Assembly: GCF_003589595.1 (NCBI RefSeq)
Contig: NW_020654080.1
Span: forward strand, 680,432-744,431
From: Hyposmocoma kahamanoa
Taxonomy: Eukaryota; Arthropoda; Insecta; Lepidoptera; Cosmopterigidae
DNA length: 64,000 nucleotides
Reading direction: 5' to 3'
Below are positions 1 through 12,213 of this stretch, piece after piece. The notes under the pieces are model-generated. The model saw only the letters and a program-made list of their open reading frames with translations. It had not been told where the DNA came from and searched no databases. The translations under genes were made by a program, and so were the position numbers. How positions within the stretch are numbered: the first letter of the stretch is position 1; each line of letters begins with the position of its first letter.

Positions 1-303
1 AATAAAAATGTGGATGAGAAAAGTACAAATTTAAACAAAAGAATTCACTTTGTCCTGAAGTGTTTTAAACTCTTTCTTTCTTTTTAATGAATCTACTTAC
101 CATTACACGTATAGATGCCCAATTTTTCGCGTCATTACCTTTTGCGAAGCCCTTTTGCCGGTCTTTCTGACCCAGAGAACGCTGCCGTTTCTAATCGTCG
201 TTTCATTTTAAGATTTATATATTTATTCCTATAATGCACAGGAAAAACACACAATCACATTAATATTTACAAATACTACTACATTATATATTTCTAAAAC
301 TAA
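1..303. other. AT-rich flank upstream of LINE 1, no gene seen
   Basis: No coding frame or RNA gene is recognisable. The stretch at about 205-300 is A/T-rich and, on the minus strand, reads like a LINE 3' UTR with an AATAAA-like string. The LINE coding frame begins right after an in-frame TAA at 301-303, so the 5' truncation point of LINE 1 lies near here. Confidence 0.35.
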
Positions 304-3060
304 ATATACGACACAATAACCGAATGCTGGCTTGGTCTTGACAAACCCATCCCCCATTTAACAAACTATACCGCCTACTTTACAACTAGATTTCTTAACC
401 AGAATGATGGAGTCATAGCTTACATAAAAAACAATCATCGAGTCAAAATAAAAGAAATAATGTTAACTCACGCATCTTGCATACAAATAACTATTTTCAA
501 TTATATAATATTAGGTATTTATCGTTCACCTTCCAAATCTAAAGCTGATGATTTTATAAATTCCCTAGATCTTCACCTGGAAACTATTAAATCACAACAA
601 AATATTATAATTACTGGTGACATGAATATAAATTTAGCTTCTAAACACAATGAACAAACTTGCGAACGTAACAACAGACAAAACTACCTCACATCTTTGA
701 CAATGCATAGCATACTTCCAGGGCACTCATTTCCAACAAGAGAGCTGGCATGTTTGGACCATTTTATGCTCAAACTTAATAAAAAACGAACCCTCGCATT
801 TATAGCTGTTCTAAACACCTCTATAACTGATCATCTAATGATATTGCTAACTCTGAGCGAAAACTCTATGTTACCAATTCACTCAAAGACAAAAACTATA
901 GTCAATTATGATGACGCGTTAAGGAGCTTGCAGGAAGTGAATTTCCTTGAATTATTCATTCATACCGATCCAAATTTATTTACAGACCTTTTAATTAGCA
1001 AAATATCCACTGCTCTCATAGAACATACAAAAATTCTATCTATTTCAAGACAAAAACGAATACTTAAACCATACATAACTGAGGGCATTTTGAGATGTAT
1101 TTTAAATAGGAATAATATGCAAAGGAAATTAAAATTAGACCCTAAAAACGATATTTTACGAATAACTTTCCGTAGATATAGAAACTACTGTAATTGTTTA
1201 ATCAAAAAATTAAAACGTAAATATGAACGAGACAAGTTAATTATTTCAACCAAAAACAATAAAACTCTATGGAAAACTATAAATGAAATTACGCAATTTA
1301 AACAATCAAAAACATCAAATATAAATTTACTTAATATCGCATCTTCTCCATTAATATCCGTAAATCGAGTAAATGAGTTTTTCGCTGGCATTGGGAAAAC
1401 GCTGGCAGAAGAAATCCTTTCAAAAAACGGAGTTCTAGGCACAAATGTTTCTACAGTATGTAATCAGCAGTCTTCTTTTGTTCTTCTAGACACTGATCCT
1501 CAAGAGGTTAAAAATACTCTAATGAGTATTGATTCAAATAGTTCACAGGGCTGTGATAACATACCTACAAAATTTTTAAAACTTTCCCAACATATTCTCG
1601 TTCCGATTATCAGCCATTTGGTAAACCTATGTTTCAGTTCAGGGATATTTCCGAGAGCTCTTAAAAAATCAATTGTTACGCCAGTATACAAGAGCGGTGA
1701 CAGAGACGATGTAAATAATTATCGTCCAATATCGGTTCTACCTGCACTTTCTAAAATCATGGAGAAACTGATCAACAATCGTTTATTAAATTATTTGAAT
1801 AAATTTAACCTTCTGTCGAAACATCAATATGGTTTTCGTAAAGGCATATCCACAGAGGATGCTATTCTAGATTTAAGTACTCTTATAGTTAAAAATATGG
1901 ATAACGGTAAAAAATGTTTGACGGTCTTTCTCGATTTGAAAAAGGCTTTCGACACCGTCTCTGTCCCAATTCTTCTACAAAAATTAGAAGATATTGGAAT
2001 TAGAGGCACTACTCACGCTCTCTTTCAGAGTTACTTAAGTGATCGGAAACAGCGTGTAAAAATCGGGGATGTGTTTAGTGAGGACATAAATATATACTTC
2101 GGAGTGCCCCAGGGAAGTATAACAGGTCCAACACTCTTCCTAATTTATATAAATAACCTGTGTAACATGGATATACCTGCAGGTAAAATCTTCACGTACG
2201 CTGATGACACAGCAATAGTTTTCTCAGGTAATACTTGGGAAGAAGTGCGCACACGTGCCGAAACTGGATTGGCTAGGGTTGCTGAATGGCTTGATGTCAA
2301 CCTTCTGACTCTAAATACAGTAAAGACTAATTACATATGTTTTTCCATTAGAAACTCAACACAACCTGATAGTAATTTCGAAATTAAAATTCACAACTGT
2401 AATAGACAAAGCACTCAAAATTGTAACTGCCCTTCTATTACTAGAATAGTGAAAACAAAATATCTCGGTGTAAATGTCGACCAGAGACTATCTTGGCACT
2501 CCCATATTGACTTGATTTCTGGTAGAGTCAGAAAGCTAACCTGGATATTCAAGACGTTACGTCATATTGCAACTAACGAATTATTAAATAAAACATACAT
2601 TGCACTTGTACAGTCTGTTCTAAGGTATTGCATTCCAGTGTAGGGAGGTGCGTCTAAAACAAAAATTTTGGAACTTGAGATAGCTCAGAGAATGTTATTA
2701 AAGGTGATGTATCTTAAACCGTACAGATTTCCCACAACTGAAATTTACAATTTAAGTAACATTCTCTCTATTAGGAAATTATACATTTTGCACGTGGTCT
2801 GCAAACTCCATAGGTCAATGAAATTTGATAAGAAAAAACTAAATAAACGAAGAAATGATATAGTGGCCCCTTCCCAATCAATTAAAACAACATTTGCAAG
2901 AAACCAGTACACTAAACAGTCTGCCTTTCTCTACAATAGAGTCAATAGAATACTAAGTATCTATCCAATGAAATACTATGACTGTAAAAATGCCTTAACA
3001 AAATGGCTACAATTATTAAACTACAACGAAATTGAATTGTTTTTAAATGTACCTGAATAA
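304..3060 (+). pseudogene. LINE 1 ORF2: endonuclease-reverse transcriptase, one internal stop
   Basis: In the living element this protein nicks target DNA and reverse transcribes the element RNA there. The frame is open from 304; the first ATG is at 460, but coding similarity already starts upstream ('ECWLGL', 'DGVIAYIKN'), so no native start remains. Counting from 460, residues 1-130 hold endonuclease landmarks (YRSPS, GDMNI at nt 616, TDH near nt 826). The RT has YRPIS, GVPQGS at residue 548 and the catalytic YADD at 580. The frame stops at TAG 2641-2643 and continues in the same frame to TAA 3058-3060. The following residues (GGA, then a basic, tyrosine-rich tail) are the expected C-terminus, so this looks like a point nonsense change, probably from a Trp codon. 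No frameshift was seen. Assignment to the Jockey group rather than CR1 is by general resemblance only. Confidence 0.85.
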
Positions 3061-3440
3061 TGTCGTGGTTCGACTAGTTCACTAAAAAGTTTTATATTGC
3101 ATAACATTTTTATATCCGACTATCAGCTACGGGGTTTCTCATCAATACTAACACACTCACCCATTACACTTACACTCATATAACACACTCTCACTCACAC
3201 ACACAAATATCTTATATTTTATCTTGTATCTCCTATAATTAAAAATAAAAGTAATTCGAAAATCTTTTGTTTTATATAAAGAACATATAATTATTTGTAA
3301 AACAAGTTTTGTAATATGGAAGAGCGGCTCTCCTAGCACAAGTAATGTCTTACTTAAAAGGAGTGTCAAACGCAGTCTAATGTAAACTAGCCCTAAGTTA
3401 CTGAAAATAAACATTTTTTATTTTTTATTTTTTATTTTTT
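304..3440 (+). mobile_element. LINE 1: 5'-truncated Jockey-group non-LTR retrotransposon
   Basis: This is one element copy made of a partial endonuclease, a full reverse transcriptase region, a C-terminal region, a 3' UTR (3061 to about 3405) and an A/T tail. The tail follows an AATAAA-like signal near 3402-3410 and is a short (TTTTTTA)n tract at 3411-3440. ORF1 and the start of the endonuclease are missing, as is usual for LINE copies truncated during target-primed reverse transcription. The right end meets the tail of an antisense LINE remnant, so the simple-repeat tract could belong to either element and no target duplication could be read. Confidence 0.85.
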
Positions 3441-3775
3441 TTAATAACTAATGTAACGGGCTTACGTGAACAACAAACAATTATTATGTAATACCAGAGA
3501 GTAAAACAGTAACATAATACAAAACCGTTTCAAAAACATGAAATTATTATAAAGTTAAATACTTGAATAAATACATACATAATTTCATAATACCTGTGAA
3601 ATGGATAGAATAGTAGAAAAATAACGCTCCTTAACTCTATTTTGAAAATATCCAAGGATTTACTTTTCGTGAACAGTAATAGGCAGTGCGTTCCAAAGTC
3701 TGACCGCACGAACAGCGAAGCAGTGAGAATAGAAACCGAAATTGAAGAATGGAAAGATACTAGGACCTAACGAGA
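3441..3775 (-). mobile_element. Antisense LINE 3' remnant (Jockey-type ORF2 C-terminus)
   Basis: Read on the minus strand, 3668-3735 encodes 'AVRLWNALP', the conserved C-terminal motif of Jockey-type ORF2 proteins. A shifted frame then continues (SLDIFKIELRS) through 3600-3660. The 3' UTR follows, down to about 3445, with 'GTAAGCCCGTTA' next to the A-run. A second copy of that UTR end sits near 10290-10370. The coding part carries at least one frameshift, so this is an old remnant, arranged tail-to-tail with LINE 1. Confidence 0.6.
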
Positions 3776-4540
3776 GAGCGACAGGGCTTAACCTTATATT
3801 TATGCATCAACACTGGTTAAAAAAAAAACATTTACCTCCGGAACCTCTCACATCAGTAGACAACACAGTTGGCCGCTGCTTGTTTTTTTATCGACGCTGC
3901 GATAATCGCCTAACGAGAATTAATTGTTTTTTGTTATGTTTTGTCTGAGTGCCAGTTGACGTACACTGATGGAGGATTATTGTATATTTTTTTTAGGTGT
4001 CAGAGCACATAAAGCGGAATAAAAGAATTTAATGTTATTATTGTGTTCTAATGAGTCAACTGAAGCTGTTTTAAGGAGTATTGAAAAGAGATAATAAAAC
4101 CTTGTTATTTTAACAAATATATTTCCGAAAATCCACTCTGTCTACAGTTGTTGACACTGTCATCACCAACAGCCATATTTGGGCATTTTTGTCGTAACTT
4201 AGTAAATCGTATGATCTCTCTCATCTTTCATAAACAAACATTCTAGAATTTTATGTTTGTCAGGCCTGAGTCACCAGTAGTGTTGGGTAATTTTCCGAAA
4301 AAATTGTAATAGTAGAAATTTTTCCGGAATTCAAAAACGACAAAGACGAAGACGTCGTCGACGTATTGTCTGAACATCAAGCAAACAAATATTCATCAAC
4401 ATACATCCATCGTGACACTAACGGAGCACTCAGGAATTCAAGCACCGAACTGTTACCAGTGTCCAGAAGTTGCAACTGACGATTGTGTCCGGTTGCCGTG
4501 ACAGCAACTACGGTTTTTTCAGCATCTTGTATCATCTCAA
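3776..4540. other. Unassigned AT-rich DNA
   Basis: Short open frames only and no recognised family. I see homopolymer runs but nothing to support a gene or RNA. Confidence 0.4.
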
Positions 4541-4544
4541 ATTG

Positions 4545-4720
4545 CACTTGAAATCGTCATACTAATTAAACTCTACCGCTCATTCGTAAGGCAGATTCCT
4601 CTGTTCTCAGGGCATTCTGTTTTATTTCTCTGAATGAGCAAGAAACCTTAAGGGTTTCTCTTTGTAAATATACATTTCAATACATTTATCATTTACAATA
4701 TTTATTTCAAATATCTGAGA
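4545..4720 (-). repeat. Degenerate family B fragment (LINE 3' end)
   Basis: It shares the string 'GAGCAAGAAAC' and the spacing around 'CACTTGAAA' with the three better family B copies (6607, 48482, 60655). It is much diverged, and only the UTR portion is recognisable. Confidence 0.45.
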
Positions 4721-4919
4721 TCGAGAATACCTGCAGAAGCTAAACTACCACGTGAGTGACCACGTGTTTTTTCACGTTACCACGGATTTTTATCACCATG
4801 TGATGTTGTTTCCTGTTATGAAGTCCTGTCTCAATAACCAAAAGTGTCAACATTTATGCAACGCCTTGCTAAAAAATCCTTCTTAAATCCGTCATCGATT
4901 CATACATATAGAAGGATCT

Positions 4920-5085
4920 ATTCTGCGTTCGTTCTTCTTCACTTCAGCCAATGAACATCCTAAGCAGGTCGTAGTCTCTTTCAAAGATTGCCACAACAAC
5001 CAGTCTTCCGCTGCTCGCATCCAGAGGATTCCCGCAACCTTTACCAGGTTGTCGATCCACCAACCAGGTGGTCTTAGTCTGCAAA
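4920..5085 (-). pseudogene. RTE-type LINE ORF2 C-terminal remnant
   Basis: The minus strand reads, with small gaps, a W-x-D-x-L-V-K-V-A-G...W-M-R-A-A-E-D pattern. This resembles the C-terminal end of RTE-type pol proteins common in Lepidoptera. No start and no RT core are present. The call rests on motif resemblance recalled from the family. Confidence 0.5.
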
Positions 5086-5099
5086 ATTTAAATTGAGTT

Positions 5100-6287
5100 C
5101 GTCTCCTTTTGAGAATACGTGTTGAAAAGTTTTGCTACATACCTAGGATTTCTACAATTGCGTCTGTAGGTCACTTATAAATTCTAGAATCTACACGGAC
5201 AAAGACACGTGCACAGCTACTATTAATTAAAACCTGTTAATCGCATTCCCAAGGCACTTCCGGACGACGATGGTGGCAGGGCGGGGCGCTACCGATGCCG
5301 GTTATCTCATAAACGAACACTAATTGATTGGACACCTCCACGAGGCCCTCGTGCTAATTATCACTGGATATCGAGATTAAAAGGTTTATTTACGTGATTG
5401 ATTAACATGTTATTGATATGCAGCTGTTTATGTGCGTTCTTTATAAAGTTTATTTATGTTAATGTTGCTATAATATATAAATACGAGTCAAACAAATCAC
5501 ACCATTACTCAAACTCGAGAATTTCCCTGTACAACGAGTATCAGAGAAATAAAATTAACTCTGGCCCAAAACATGTACATGTAGATTAGATGTTTCTACT
5601 GGAAATCGAATCCAGGTCTTGCAGACGACGTGGCTCGGTGGCATATTTTAAAAATAAGAGGCCATGATGTAAATTCTGGTTGAATAGATGAGAAAACATC
5701 TAAGTTTGTAGACAAATACTCACTAAAGCAACAAAAAAGCAGCTACTCTATCCAAAGGAGAAATTTGAACTCGATGAAATTTTTTATTTTGTATTAAGCA
5801 CATTTAAAATAAAAATTTCCTTTATTTGATACCATGTAGGTAAATATTTTTTTATTATAACACAAATTCAAAGTACTAAAAGTAAAAGTAAATAGTAAAA
5901 AAACATACCAACAACGAATCTTCGATTAACAGTAGAACAAAAGAACCTCAATTCAATTACCCAATAATCCGAAATGATCTCGCGCAACAGCAGCGGGGGC
6001 GTGGCGATGATTCAATAAGGCGAGGATAGCCTCAAAGTGCTAACACGCTTGATTACAGTCTGCGCTCAGAAAAGGCTAAACCAGACACGCCTCAATACTC
6101 CGTTGGATATATCCTAGCGTTTTACCGGTGTATCATAACATTGTGATCTGTACCTTTTTGAATTTACGAGTTTACTGCGACAGATGGCGCTACACAGAAT
6201 GTTACTTCTTGTACAATTTGTGAACTACCTCTGTAAGCTCATGGTCAACGTGTATTTGAATGTGAAATAATGCAGTGTAATAATGAA
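5100..6287. other. Mostly unique DNA; possible conserved non-coding block at 5220-5410
   Basis: 5220-5410 is more GC-mixed than its surroundings and carries several TAAT/ATTA cores (for example ACTAATTGATT and GCTAATTATC), as insect enhancers often do. 5421-6287 shows no coding frame worth calling and no clear repeat. A weak tRNA-like B-box string (ATCGAATCCAGG) occurs near 5607 without a matching A box. Confidence 0.3.
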
Positions 6288-6401
6288 AACATTACAGGCA
6301 CACTTACGTCTCAGGGTGACAAGTCTCTGCAATTTTAAGGTCAAAGTGGCGCTGCAACAAAAGGCGACTTGTCCGTCCTGTCACTTGATATCACAGAAAC
6401 A
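6288..6401 (+). repeat. Family A retroposon fragment (copy 1)
   Basis: It matches the 3' half of family A: 'ATTACAGGCAC', then 'GTCTCAGGGTGAC', a 'GTGGCGCTGCAAC' block, then 'TCACTTGATATCA' before an A-rich end. The head is missing. Confidence 0.7.
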
Positions 6402-6606
6402 TCCCGTAACACGACGAAAGTCTAAAGCCAACTACTCAAGGTCTAAATAAGATGTTTGCCTTCTCTGTCTGAGGAGTGAGTTTCGTATTAGTGAGACAAT
6501 GGACTTGCAAAATGCAAAGACAATACCAGAATCTAGCTTGTTCGAGTCCCATAATCGCCTTAAACAGCATTCGGACGCTATTCGTCCCTAAAGTCAGACC
6601 TTCGCA

Positions 6607-7020
6607 ACAATGTCAAAGTCAAAGTCAAACAATAATTTATTCCACAGGTAAAATAAAACACTTGAAAACGTCATTTTTTAGCTACTGCTCATTCACTGTG
6701 CTAACTTCCCTGAGAAGAACGAGCAAGAAACTCTAAGGATTGCCTTTTCAAATAAACTTAAATACTATGGAATACATTTTGAATCAAATTTGTGTGGAAT
6801 CTAAAGTCGTGTCATCTGTCCATACATCTTTATCTAACTCGTAGTCTTCATTTTGGAAAATATGACTGTTCAATTAAAACTATTTTTAATGTAGGTTTTA
6901 AACTTAGGAAATGAGAATTTTAATATATTATCCGGAATATTATTGTAAAAAAACGTATACAGTTCCCCATAAAAGAATCGTTTATCTTAGCTACACGTTA
7001 TAGTGATATCATGAGTTCGG
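6607..7020 (-). mobile_element. Family B copy 1: 3' end of a Jockey/CR1-like LINE
   Basis: On the minus strand the upstream end encodes the degraded tail of an ORF2 protein (pattern 'YNNIPDNIL..FPKFKTYIK'), followed by a 3' UTR. It ends in a short tandem of GACTTT units, seen on the plus strand as AAAGTCAAAGTC at about 6618. Copies at 48482 and 60655 end the same way, so the simple tandem is the element's own tail. Confidence 0.7.
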
Positions 7021-7200
7021 ACTTAGTTCTGAGGTTAATATTAATGTTTGGTACTGTGGGTGTTAATCAGGGTTACTGAATGTTCCAGATCATTGGCTTG
7101 TAGCCAGATGTCTCGAGAGACATCTATTCATTGGTCCCGGAGGTTGAGCCTAACTGGGCTGTATGGAAAATAGCTACACGCGATACATAACTTTATACAT
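7021..7200. other. Short unassigned spacer
   Basis: It contains the 18-base perfect palindrome GATGTCTCGAGAGACATC (about 7107-7124). No gene or known family is seen. Confidence 0.3.
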
Positions 7201-7202
7201 CA

Positions 7203-7566
7203 GTGTATAATTTTCAGAAAAAGATGTTTATTGACCTTATTCTATATTTATTACGTTTATTTATTTATTCTCTTTTTAATCGTCTTATTATATGTATTTT
7301 ATATATTTGTCATGTGTATGTACGTGTATGTGTTTATAAATATTTTATGTGTTTACGTAACTTATATAAGTGTTGGTTATTGTTTCATTTACCTATATCT
7401 TTTCTGCCTCCTTTTTTCTTGCACAGTGTTGCCCGCTTATGACCTTCGTTCTCACTGCCTTGGGTTGGCTGGAAGAGATCTATTTTATATCTTCTTTTCT
7501 TTGCTTACCTTTTCTATAATTAATTTTTCTGTGGTATATGTTTGGTGCAATGAAGAATATGTATAG
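7203..7566 (+). repeat. LINE 3' UTR-like tail
   Basis: A T-rich stretch is followed by 'CTTGGGTTGGCTGG', 'AGAGATC' and a 'TGTGG...GTGCAATGAAGAATAT' end. That order matches a LINE 3'-end motif I recall from lepidopteran genomes. Open frames here are low-complexity, rich in Phe/Tyr/Leu, and should not be read as membrane proteins. Confidence 0.45.
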
Positions 7567-7574
7567 AATCATGA

Positions 7575-7705
7575 GTTTATCACATGTGGCGCTGACGACA
7601 GACAGACATTCGCAAAATCTGGTGACTGGATCAACAAATGTGGTTCGAGTCCAGATCGGAGCAATTTCTCTTTATGTTGTTCGATCTTTGTATCAATAAT
7701 AATAA
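7575..7705 (+). repeat. Family D tRNA-derived SINE, partial copy 1
   Basis: A pol III B-box-like string 'GTGGTTCGAGTCC' near 7640 is followed by the family D 3' module ('GTTCGATCTTTGTAT' then 'AATAATAAT'). The A box is degraded. Confidence 0.6.
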
Positions 7706-8649
7706 TATAGACCATGTTTAAAAAGTAAAATAGCACAGTTATTCCAACAAAAGACTACAGAATTAATTTGATTGTAATTTTACCCACTACCACGCATTAT
7801 ATAGCAGACAACTGCACTTAAGAACGCCTCGTAATTTCTACTGAATTGTGGAACTGTGTTGGTTGTGTATTCTTTGAAAATAGATTCCGTACTTCTCGAA
7901 TACGCACTCGTATTTTTAAAGCTCACTGTAAAAGCAGCGTCTCTCATTCTAATGAACTGCTTAAATCTTAATTCCGAGCCTATAAATACGTTGAGTCGAG
8001 ACGGGAACAGAGCCGAGCTGGCGAAAAGATAAGCGGCGAGATAGGCTCGAGCGATAGGCTGGTTACATTGCAGCCCGCTGGCTAGCGGCAAAGATGAACT
8101 ACGGACACTAACGGAAAAGATAGGATGCCAGACGAAATTTAACGAAATTTGGCTCGTGGGCTATACTTCGAACACCAGAACCAATATTGGTTGGATCCCA
8201 AATCGTTCCTACCGGTAATCGATCCCGGAACCTACCCATCGAGCGCCCATAGTGGTAATCGTTAGATCAATGTCAAAATATATTTGTATAATGTTTGTTC
8301 GTTCCTAATAATTCCGCATATTTCACTAACGAGCTTCTGTGTGGTTTTAGCGCGTAGTGCAGGTGAAATGCAGTTGCGCCGAATGCATTCAAAATGCTGT
8401 CTGACCGTATTCCGATTGCAATGTCTGTTTAAATTCTACTCAATACCACTTATTATAAGACGGTCTAAAGTCTATGCTCGTCATACTGTTGACTGTACAT
8501 TTGTCATCTACCATCCCTGATACTACGTATATTTCATAACTTTTCTCAAAACGTTCTTTATTAACGATTTGTCTTCTGAAGTGTATCGCCCAATTCTTGA
8601 TATTTTTGTTTTGTTGTGTGATTGTATCGTCTATTCATCGATCACGCAA
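7706..8649. other. Unassigned region
   Basis: A 103-codon minus-strand frame (7780-8091) has no recognisable domain and overlaps nothing supportive. No repeat family was identified. Confidence 0.35.
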
Positions 8650-8775
8650 CGATAACAAGAACAGAATAGAACAGAATTATTTATTTTGGACCATGATCCA
8701 TAGTAATGTTAGTAATACAGTATTTTTTTCTTACGTGCTATGGTTAGGACAATACAAAATTACTTAATTCTAGAG
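8650..8775 (-). repeat. Antisense LINE 3' end with (TTCTR)n-like tail
   Basis: The plus strand reads 'AACAGAATAGAACAGAATTA' followed by 'TTTATTTTGGACC'. On the minus strand this is a UTR ending in AAATAAATAA and a pentamer-like tail, a common LINE 3' arrangement. The body of the element is not visible. Confidence 0.4.
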
Positions 8776-11700
8776 AAATGCCACGTCTAGACCACGACCC
8801 TATACGCCTGTGTCCAGCCTATTGGCAACACGTCGTGTCATGGATAACACGTCGCCTGACTTGACTTCAAAGTATCTCATTCAGCATTTCATTCATAACT
8901 TGTCCATTCTCTCCCCTCAGAGGCTCTCGACGAATAGGTGAAAACTAATAACGTCTTTAGTGTTTATCCACCAGTCCTTTGTTATTCTATGCGGTGGTAT
9001 CTGTGTGGTAGCATCGGGTCACAAGTCCTCGAGATGCGATAACACGGCTCCTGCGCTGACCGCCCGCACCCTGCCCCGCCCCGACTCGTCGTCGGGGCTC
9101 ATTTCATTTGATTGTAAACTGCTGATTTACATTACTAACATTACATTACATATCGTAACCCTAAAATAAAACCACATGTGATCCCACATCACAATTAATT
9201 ATATCCCAAAAAAGTCAGATACTACAGTTAGTGAAGAGAAGAACGTTATGATAGAGAGAATAAAAACAAAGACGAATTTAAAGTAGATTCTTAAGAAAAT
9301 TGTGAGTGTGACTTGTAGCATAGATAAATATCTTTAAAATATAATAATAATAATAAATAATAAACTATGTATGTCAGGCCAATCAGGGCAATGGCGTTAG
9401 TTACAAAAGAAAACCTTAAAACTATGTTAATATGATTGCAACGAATTTCGTAATATGGATAGAAAATTAAAATATTAAATTACAAAAAAAAGTTTAAATA
9501 TAAAAATTTGGCAAATGCACAATTATTACTTATTTTGATCAGTTGTAATGTTTACCCAAAACTTTAAAATTGTACAGTGGTTGCAAAACTTTGGGCAAAC
9601 ATCTTCAGGATGCCATTGCCACTGTCACGCACTCGCTTTAGCAGAGAGATTACAACCTTTCTCAAAATACAACATTAAATATTAACATTATTTAAGCCAA
9701 AAAGACGTTTTTATTTGGAACAAATTCAATAAATACGCTCTCGTTATTAATTTCCTTATCCGGCTTATGATTACATAAAAATTCAATCATCTTATCCTCG
9801 ACAGCGGGTTTAACTCCGTCGTCACGACATTTTCGTCGCTACGACATCGCTGCAACAAAGCGGCTTGCGCGAGATTACATCGAACGTATCTTTATTAAAA
9901 ATCTCATCGGTATTGCGAACACAGCTTCGACATTCAAACATGTTTTTTTTTAATCCAAGAACATTAAGTGGAATGGAGTGTTGTACTTTCAGTTATTAGG
10001 TATTGATTAGAAAGATCGCGTTCAAAAGAATTTTTTTTTTACTTTAGATAAATAGCACGAATTTTACTTACCCCCAACGTAAAAAGTCTGTCTGTCTGTG
10101 GAGTCATAACTCCCAAACAGCTGGACTGGTCTTAAAACCTACTGTTTTTTTTTTACGGGCGTGTATATTAATAATTTGTTTTTTTTTTCACATGAAAACA
10201 CAAAAACATTTAGTAACAAGGAGAACACAAACAGAAGGTACTGCTTATTTCTAACAGAAATTTCTTCCTGCAGACCTAAATACAGGAGACAATAACGGCT
10301 TTACGTGCACAACAAAACAAAAATTATGTAATAATAAAAAACATTAAATTATAAAAACTATATAGACACTTGCATTTTTTTACATGAATATGGTCGATTT
10401 TTGAACATTGATTCAGTTGTTCCAAGTATTTTTCAGTTGGTGTAGGATTCACATTCTTAACTTGAATATTTATTTTACTTCCACTTTACGATCGACTTGA
10501 GATTTGGTATTGAAAATCATATGGCTTTACAATAAATGGTAACTTTGATAATCCAATTAACCCACTTACAATATTACTATCGTTTTTGGGCTAATTAAAT
10601 TGGTTTCGATGACTAGTTAGACTTTAGACTTTTTGGAGCACACTGTATTGTTTGTTTTTTTTTAAATTTCAATTTAAGTTTATTGCAACGTTTATTGCAC
10701 AAAAAGCCAAACAAAATCTATGAAAAACTTCAGATAATTAGTTAAATGTTGAAGGAAACTACAGTCATAATGTTTTGAAAACTGTTATGCTGTGGCGTGC
10801 GCTAAGAGGTGGAGTCACAGCCAAGATTATGTAGTGCAATATTGGCAACGAATAAAAGTTTTGGGAGAATCAACCTTATATTTAAGAAATTAAAGTACAA
10901 AAATTCATATTTGCGTTTTGGAACCCTCATAAAGTAAAGTAGTTGAAATATGGCCGCGCTCATTTTATAATTGGTGCACGATTTAAATTTTTTGTTGTTG
11001 TCAGCACTATCTCCAGCTACAATAATCATCAACCCTTTTGTTACATTCTTGCGTAAATAAATACTGTAAGATAAATAAACCACTTTAATTTGAAATATTT
11101 CCAATGTAATTGCATTTGAAACTCTACCATTTTTAAACGCACGAACTAAAGTACCCATTCAGAAATCGACTCAACCTGAATTTATTGTTACATCAATACA
11201 AAAATATTACATATCAGTACTTTTCTTCCTCGTTTCAATGTTTAATCATAATTCGAGTGCAAAACTACATGTTTCAAGTATGTTAAGAAGCAATTTGTCT
11301 TCGAAAGTAATTGGCTAAGACATTATTAAGGTAATATTTTGCTATCTTGAGACGTCGAAGAGGCCGAATGCTAAACACCAATTATATGGAAATTCTCTAA
11401 GCCGATTACGCTAAGGTCGGAGCGTTGTGAAACGCCAACATATATATATATCTACTTATATAGTTATATAGCAGTATAAAGTGCGCCGAGAAATCGTAAT
11501 TCTGTTGAACGCCTTGTCGAGGATAGAGAAGCACTAGATCGCATGAACTAATCAGGTAAAGAATTCTGTGGGTAAACCCTTACATTATCAGTGCACCACA
11601 TGTGAAAGGGTTCGCCCACGGAAGTTTTGTCATCATATCTATTTACATAGTCTGCCTTTTTTGAAGATGGAGTAAAATGATATTTGCAGGGTCGCCACTT

Positions 11701-12213
11701 TTCGTAAAATTTAAATAGTCATGTTTTCGATGGTTTTATCGATAGATTGTGGAATTAGGTAAAATTTGCCAAATGACATGTAATTGGGTTATTATGCTCT
11801 TTATTCTTATTTTGACAGTTGGTTTATTAGTATCGAAATCAATTTTTAGTCATACACATTTTAATAACCACAGTCGGACTTGATCATGTATATTTCATTC
11901 AAATGAAAAACTTTAAAACGTGTATCCTTTTTGTATTTTTTATACACATACTGCAAAATTTTGTGTATGTATGTATGAATTTTCCAAAATTAACAAATCA
12001 AATGAACCTGTTAGGCGAATAATTGGCGGATGATGATTCAGATGAAACGAGTTCGGCTATTTATTTCATAACCGTAACTAACATTCAGTCGATAGTCGAT
12101 AGAATATTTATCGACTGCAATCACTAGCTACTTGTGAGCGGGTAACACTTTTGCCCAATGAACTGTAATTTTTCTCCATTTTCAAAAAAGACGGACTATA
12201 CCCCCAAAAAACA
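8776..12213. other. Long AT-rich unassigned block with minor repeats
   Basis: No supported gene. It contains an (AATAAT)-type microsatellite at about 9340-9362 and a 'GTCTGTCTGTCTGTGG...AACTCCCAAACAGCTGG' string at about 10086-10125, of a kind often dispersed in insect genomes. A UTR-like copy (10290-10370) resembles 3450-3540. A 118-codon minus frame (10802-11158) has no recognisable domain and is left uncalled. Confidence 0.35.
10288..10375 (-). repeat. Second copy of the antisense LINE UTR end seen at 3450
   Basis: Both copies share 'AACGG' + 'CTTACGTG' + 'ACAACAAA' + 'TTATGTAATA' in the same order on the plus strand. Divergence is considerable and the coding part is absent here. Confidence 0.45.

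Noticed and set aside
7107..7124. Perfect 18-base palindrome GATGTCTCGAGAGACATC as an operator-like site
   Set aside because: Single occurrence with no gene nearby. A palindrome of this length can occur by chance in 64 kb of old repeat DNA.
7231..7566. 111-codon frame rich in Tyr/Phe/Leu that looks like a membrane protein
   Set aside because: It arises from T-rich low-complexity sequence and ends inside a LINE 3' tail. A second T-driven frame overlaps it.
7780..8091. 103-codon minus-strand frame
   Set aside because: No recognisable motif or context.
10802..11158. 118-codon minus-strand frame
   Set aside because: No domain, no neighbouring exon or repeat protein similarity that I can recognise, and AT-rich sequence gives frames of this size by chance.
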